Below are positions 61,482 to 64,000 of a stretch of DNA of 64,000 bases, piece after piece. A model generated the notes under the pieces. The model saw only the letters and a list, made by a program, of their open reading frames with translations, had not been told where the DNA came from and did not search any database. The position numbers and the translations under genes are program-made. Location: NCBI RefSeq assembly GCF_038397775.1, contig NZ_CP151650.1, positions 4,836,001 through 4,900,000 of the forward strand. The letters are read 5' to 3'. The stretch is from Pseudomonas sp. RC10 (GTDB lineage: Bacteria; Pseudomonadota; Gammaproteobacteria; Pseudomonadales; Pseudomonadaceae). Position 1 is the stretch's first letter; the number at the start of each line of letters is the position of its first letter.

Positions 61482-63419
61482 TCAGGCTCGCGCCTCGCGC
61501 CAGGATTCAATCAGGAAGCCGAAGGTGCTTTGCACACGGCTGATCAGCCCGGCGTCGTCGATCTCCCCTTCCAGCCATGCACGGCTCGGCTCGTGGAAAA
61601 TCGTGCGGCCCACGGCAAAGCCTCGGCAGGTCGTGCTCTTGCTGGCTTCACGAAAGCCCGCAGCCAGGGTTTCTGCCGGGGCATTCAGGCCCAGCAACAC
61701 CACGCCACGGCAGTACGGGTCGCGCTCCTGAATCAGCGCATCGAGTTTTTCCCAGGTCTCGGCAGACTGGGTTTCTATCTTCCACCACGCCGGGTAGATG
61801 CCGAGGTTGTACAGGCGTTTCAGCGAACGGTAGATCACGTCCGGGTGCGCGCCGGGCAAATCCTTCGGCGGGATGATTTCCAGCAGCAGTTCGTGGCCGC
61901 TCGCCTGGGACGCCTGATACAGCCCCATCAACTGCGCTTCCTGCTCCAGACGCAGCATCGGCTCGTCGTCGGGGTGGTACTGCACCAGGCACTTGATGAT
62001 CTGCTCTTTCGGCCATGCCACCAGGTTGCTGCCCACCGAACGGCCATGTTCGAACGCCAGCGGGCGCGAACCCTGAACCTCGACGGGACGGGCGATCCAC
62101 CAGTCGCGACCGCTGGCCGCGTTCAACGAATCCTGGCCGAAACGTTGGTCCGCCAGCAGACCAACGTCCGCCTCGATCCCGCGCTTTTTCAGGTCGGCTT
62201 CGACCCGCTCCACCGCCTGAATGAACAACTGCTTGAGCTGGCCGATGCAGGCCAGATCGCGCCCGGCTTTTTGCGCGAGTTCAACCAATTGCCCGCGATG
62301 ATCGAAGGCGAAGATAAACAGCTGCTTCCATTCCTTGCGCGGCACGCTGACCTGATGCAGGCGTTGCAGCACCTGATCCTGATCGGGTCGGGTGATCGGC
62401 ACCGGGCTGTTGAACAGGTATTCCAGTTCGACCAGCGTCGGCATCGCCGGGGCGCAGGCGTGACGGGAAACGACCAGTCCACCGCAGGCATTGGCCAACT
62501 GGCAGCAGCGTTCGTCGCTCTCGTCGTTGAGCCAACCCTTGAGGAAGCCCGACATGAACGCATCGCCCGCACCCAGTACGTTCAGCACCTCGACGCGCAC
62601 GCCGGGGTAGATCGCGCCGTCTTCAAGGCGCGAAGGAATGGCGCCGTGAATCACCGTGCAGCCTTGCGGGCCGAGCTTGACCACCAACGCGGCGGCGGTC
62701 AGCTCGCGGACGTTGCGCAAGGCGGCAAGCAGGTCAGTCGAGCCGCCCGCGATGAGGAATTCTTCTTCAGTGCCGACGATCAGGTCGAAGCGCGGCAGGA
62801 TGCGTTGCACGTGCTGGCTGACGCTTTGGTTAGCCACAAAACGGGTCTCGCCGTCGGCCTTGCCGGTCAGGCCCCAGAGGACCGGGCGGTAATCGATGTC
62901 GAGGACGCGCTTGACGTTGTGCTTCTCGGCGTAGTCCAGCGCCTGGCTGCTGGCCTTGAACACCTGATCGGTGGAGAAATGCGTGCCGGTGATCAGCAGC
63001 GCCTTGCTGGAGGCGATCTGCGCTTCGTCGATGTCTTCGGCGTTCAGCGCCATGTCGGCGCAGTTCTCGCGGTAGAACACCAGCGGGAAGGTTTCGCGGT
63101 CCTTGATGCCCAGCAGGACCATGGCGGTCAGGCGCTCGGCATCGACCTTGATGCCGCTGACGTCGCAGCCTTCGCGGGCGAGGGACTCGGTGAGAAAACG
63201 GCCCATGTGGTCGTTGCCGACGCGGGTCAACATGGCCGACTTTACGCCCAGTCGCGCCGTGCCGAAGGCGATGTTGGCGGACGAACCACCGAGGTATTTG
63301 GCGAAACTGCTGACGTCTTCGAGACGCGCACCAATCTGCTGCGCGTAAAGGTCGACCCCCAGACGTCCAAGGCATACCACGTCCAACGAACGTCCACTGG
63401 CAAAACGAGTCTGGCCCAT
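61482..63419 (-). CDS. iolC: 5-dehydro-2-deoxygluconokinase fused to DUF2090 aldolase-like domain
   Basis: This 645-residue two-domain protein has a PfkB-type kinase in the first ~325 residues (VVCLGRLGVDLY at the start, GAGDAFMSGFLKGW with the catalytic Asp near residue 285) and a DUF2090 domain after it (FIFAFDHRGQLVELA, LVQYHPDDEP, AVGRTIFHEPSRAW). The kinase phosphorylates 5-dehydro-2-deoxygluconate. The DUF2090 half resembles class I aldolases and may act as the IolJ step. The fusion is common in proteobacteria. First gene of the iol operon, with AAAAATAAAAGGAG in the leader. Confidence 0.95.
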   Translation of the reverse strand: MGQTRFASGRSLDVVCLGRLGVDLYAQQIGARLEDVSSFAKYLGGSSANIAFGTARLGVKSAMLTRVGNDHMGRFLTESLAREGCDVSGIKVDAERLTAMVLLGIKDRETFPLVFYRENCADMALNAEDIDEAQIASSKALLITGTHFSTDQVFKASSQALDYAEKHNVKRVLDIDYRPVLWGLTGKADGETRFVANQSVSQHVQRILPRFDLIVGTEEEFLIAGGSTDLLAALRNVRELTAAALVVKLGPQGCTVIHGAIPSRLEDGAIYPGVRVEVLNVLGAGDAFMSGFLKGWLNDESDERCCQLANACGGLVVSRHACAPAMPTLVELEYLFNSPVPITRPDQDQVLQRLHQVSVPRKEWKQLFIFAFDHRGQLVELAQKAGRDLACIGQLKQLFIQAVERVEADLKKRGIEADVGLLADQRFGQDSLNAASGRDWWIARPVEVQGSRPLAFEHGRSVGSNLVAWPKEQIIKCLVQYHPDDEPMLRLEQEAQLMGLYQASQASGHELLLEIIPPKDLPGAHPDVIYRSLKRLYNLGIYPAWWKIETQSAETWEKLDALIQERDPYCRGVVLLGLNAPAETLAAGFREASKSTTCRGFAVGRTIFHEPSRAWLEGEIDDAGLISRVQSTFGFLIESWREARA

Positions 63420-63430
63420 GCTGGCTCCTT

Positions 63431-63438
63431 TTATTTTT
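63431..63438 (-). promoter_or_regulatory. AAnAAnAA motif before iolC
   Basis: AAAAATAA on the minus strand touches the AAGGAGCC ribosome site of iolC. Candidate Hfq-Crc site. Confidence 0.5.
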
Positions 63439-63518
63439 ATAAGCCCGGCTTCAACGAAGCGCTGTATGTGGAATGCAGACTAGAACGCTCTCCCGTCAGG
63501 ATCAATGATTTTTTCTAA

Positions 63519-63547
63519 ATTATTTTCATGTGGAATATTTTTTCCAA
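63519..63547 (-). promoter_or_regulatory. Putative iolC promoter with IolR-type operator
   Basis: On the minus strand TTGGAA (63542-63547), a 17-base spacer and AATAAT (63519-63524) form a sigma-70-like promoter. GGAA-TATTTT-TTCC (63532-63545) is an exact match to the GGAA-N6-TTCC motif described for IolR regulators and overlaps the -35 and spacer. A repressor bound there would block polymerase. Divergent iolR lies 240 bases away. Confidence 0.6.
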
Positions 63548-63639
63548 TTTGCGCAAACGGTGGCAGATCGTGCTAAACAGGAGCGACCGGAACATGAGCC
63601 ACGGTAAACTCCGCCGTCGGTTTGCCATGCACCCACACC

Positions 63640-63729
63640 GTGGGAGCGAATTTATTCGCGATGCGATGTTCCGGCCGACACATAATTAGCGCCTGAGCAG
63701 GCCCTTCGCGAATGAATTCGCTCCCACAG
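63640..63729. repeat. REP pair (family GGAGCGAATTCATTCGCGA)
   Basis: Inverted REP cores between the divergent iolC and rpiR-type genes, just before the regulator start. Confidence 0.92.
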
Positions 63730-63786
63730 AAACCTGCTAAACCGGCCATTCGCGTTTCACATGAACGAGTCAGAGGATTCATCCGT

Positions 63787-64000
63787 ATGCCCAGCCCCGA
63801 TCAGCCGACCTTGCCCGAGACCGACGACGCCACGCCGTCGCAGATCAGCGCGCCGGAGACCGCCGACGCCCTGCTCAAGCTGATCACTGCGGAATACGAA
63901 AGCCTGCCCCGCCAGCTCAAGCGCATCGCCAGTTACATGAGCCAGCAGAGCGACCGGATCATGGTCGATCGCATCAGCGACATCGCGCGGGAATGCGAAG
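63787..64000 (+). CDS. iolR: RpiR-family regulator, probable IolR (3'-truncated by window edge)
   Basis: Only the first 71 codons are inside the window. After an acidic, Pro/Asp/Thr-rich start of about 30 residues comes LLKLITAEYESLPRQLKRIA and SYMSQQSDRIMVDRISDIA, the beginning of an RpiR-type HTH. It is divergent from the iol operon, as for IolR regulators that respond to an inositol breakdown product. The SIS ligand domain must lie beyond the window. The ATG at 63787 follows AGAGGATTCATCCGT. Confidence 0.82.
   Translation, partial: MPSPDQPTLPETDDATPSQISAPETADALLKLITAEYESLPRQLKRIASYMSQQSDRIMVDRISDIARECE

Noticed and set aside
61461..63518. Plus-strand ORF of 685 codons opposite iolC
   Set aside because: Antisense shadow over the iolC gene without any domain features.
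1..64000. tRNA, rRNA or known small RNA genes
   Set aside because: No cloverleaf, CCA-ended tRNA-like segment, rRNA core sequence or recognised Pseudomonas sRNA was found by reading. A covariance-model scan would be needed to exclude small RNAs.

Overview
The window looks like chromosome from a Pseudomonas of the fluorescens/syringae lineage. The evidence is GC-rich codon use, Pseudomonas-type REP/REPIN palindromes between genes, and typical Pseudomonas genes: a fused MnhAB-type antiporter operon, PdxB, TusA, a DksA paralogue with the zinc site reduced, DUF2897 and DUF2789 proteins, and an iol cluster with a fused IolC-DUF2090. The species cannot be fixed from the sequence alone. No rRNA, tRNA, CRISPR array or prophage was seen.

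Layout. 1-3.7 kb: end of an exopolysaccharide operon (GT4 glycosyltransferase, WcaJ-type phosphoglycosyltransferase, Wza-type lipoprotein) with a terminator. 3.76-5.18 kb: a complete IS3-family element inserted beside a large REP-type palindrome. 5.6-10.1 kb: orphan SsuE-like FMN reductase, LysE-type exporter, small lipoprotein, GntP-family permease, LysR regulator. 10.2-13.4 kb: acetoacetate/short-chain fatty acid module (CoA-transferase A and B, AtoE). 13.4-15.4 kb: GcvA-like LysR, EamA exporter, LysR gene relic. 15.5-19.6 kb: LacI regulator divergent from a HisD-family dehydrogenase and a second GntP-type permease, with a clear promoter and operator. 19.7-23.3 kb: AraC regulator and an FAH-hydrolase/SDR/2-hydroxyacid dehydrogenase operon. 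23.6-25.9 kb: DUF4160-DUF2442 pair whose end overlaps a PAS-GAF-GGDEF diguanylate cyclase in antisense.

26-36 kb is mainly housekeeping: periplasmic GDPD, pyrF, TetR, exonuclease, ppnP, ABC exporter, pdxB, tusA. 36.1-42.2 kb is the six-gene mnhAB-C-D-E-F-G antiporter operon. 42.3-45.0 kb holds a DUF2946 protein and a TonB receptor. 45-50.2 kb holds conserved small proteins, an orphan Tle1-like DUF2235 hydrolase next to an AT-rich gap, an MCP and a DksA paralogue.

50.6-64 kb is a myo-inositol catabolism cluster: ABC importer, IolW-like dehydrogenase, iolD, iolA/mmsA, iolB, iolE, iolC, and the start of a divergent RpiR regulator (IolR). Putative GGAA-N6-TTCC operators lie in promoter spacers upstream of iolC and of the importer. 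AAnAAnAA (Hfq/Crc-type) motifs sit just 5' of the Shine-Dalgarno in many catabolic leaders, which suggests layered specific and catabolite control.

At least nineteen REP-pair intervals of several sequence families fill the gaps between genes. They include a perfect 135-bp-period triplicate near 27.4-27.7 kb, and two genes end on a stop codon supplied by a REP.
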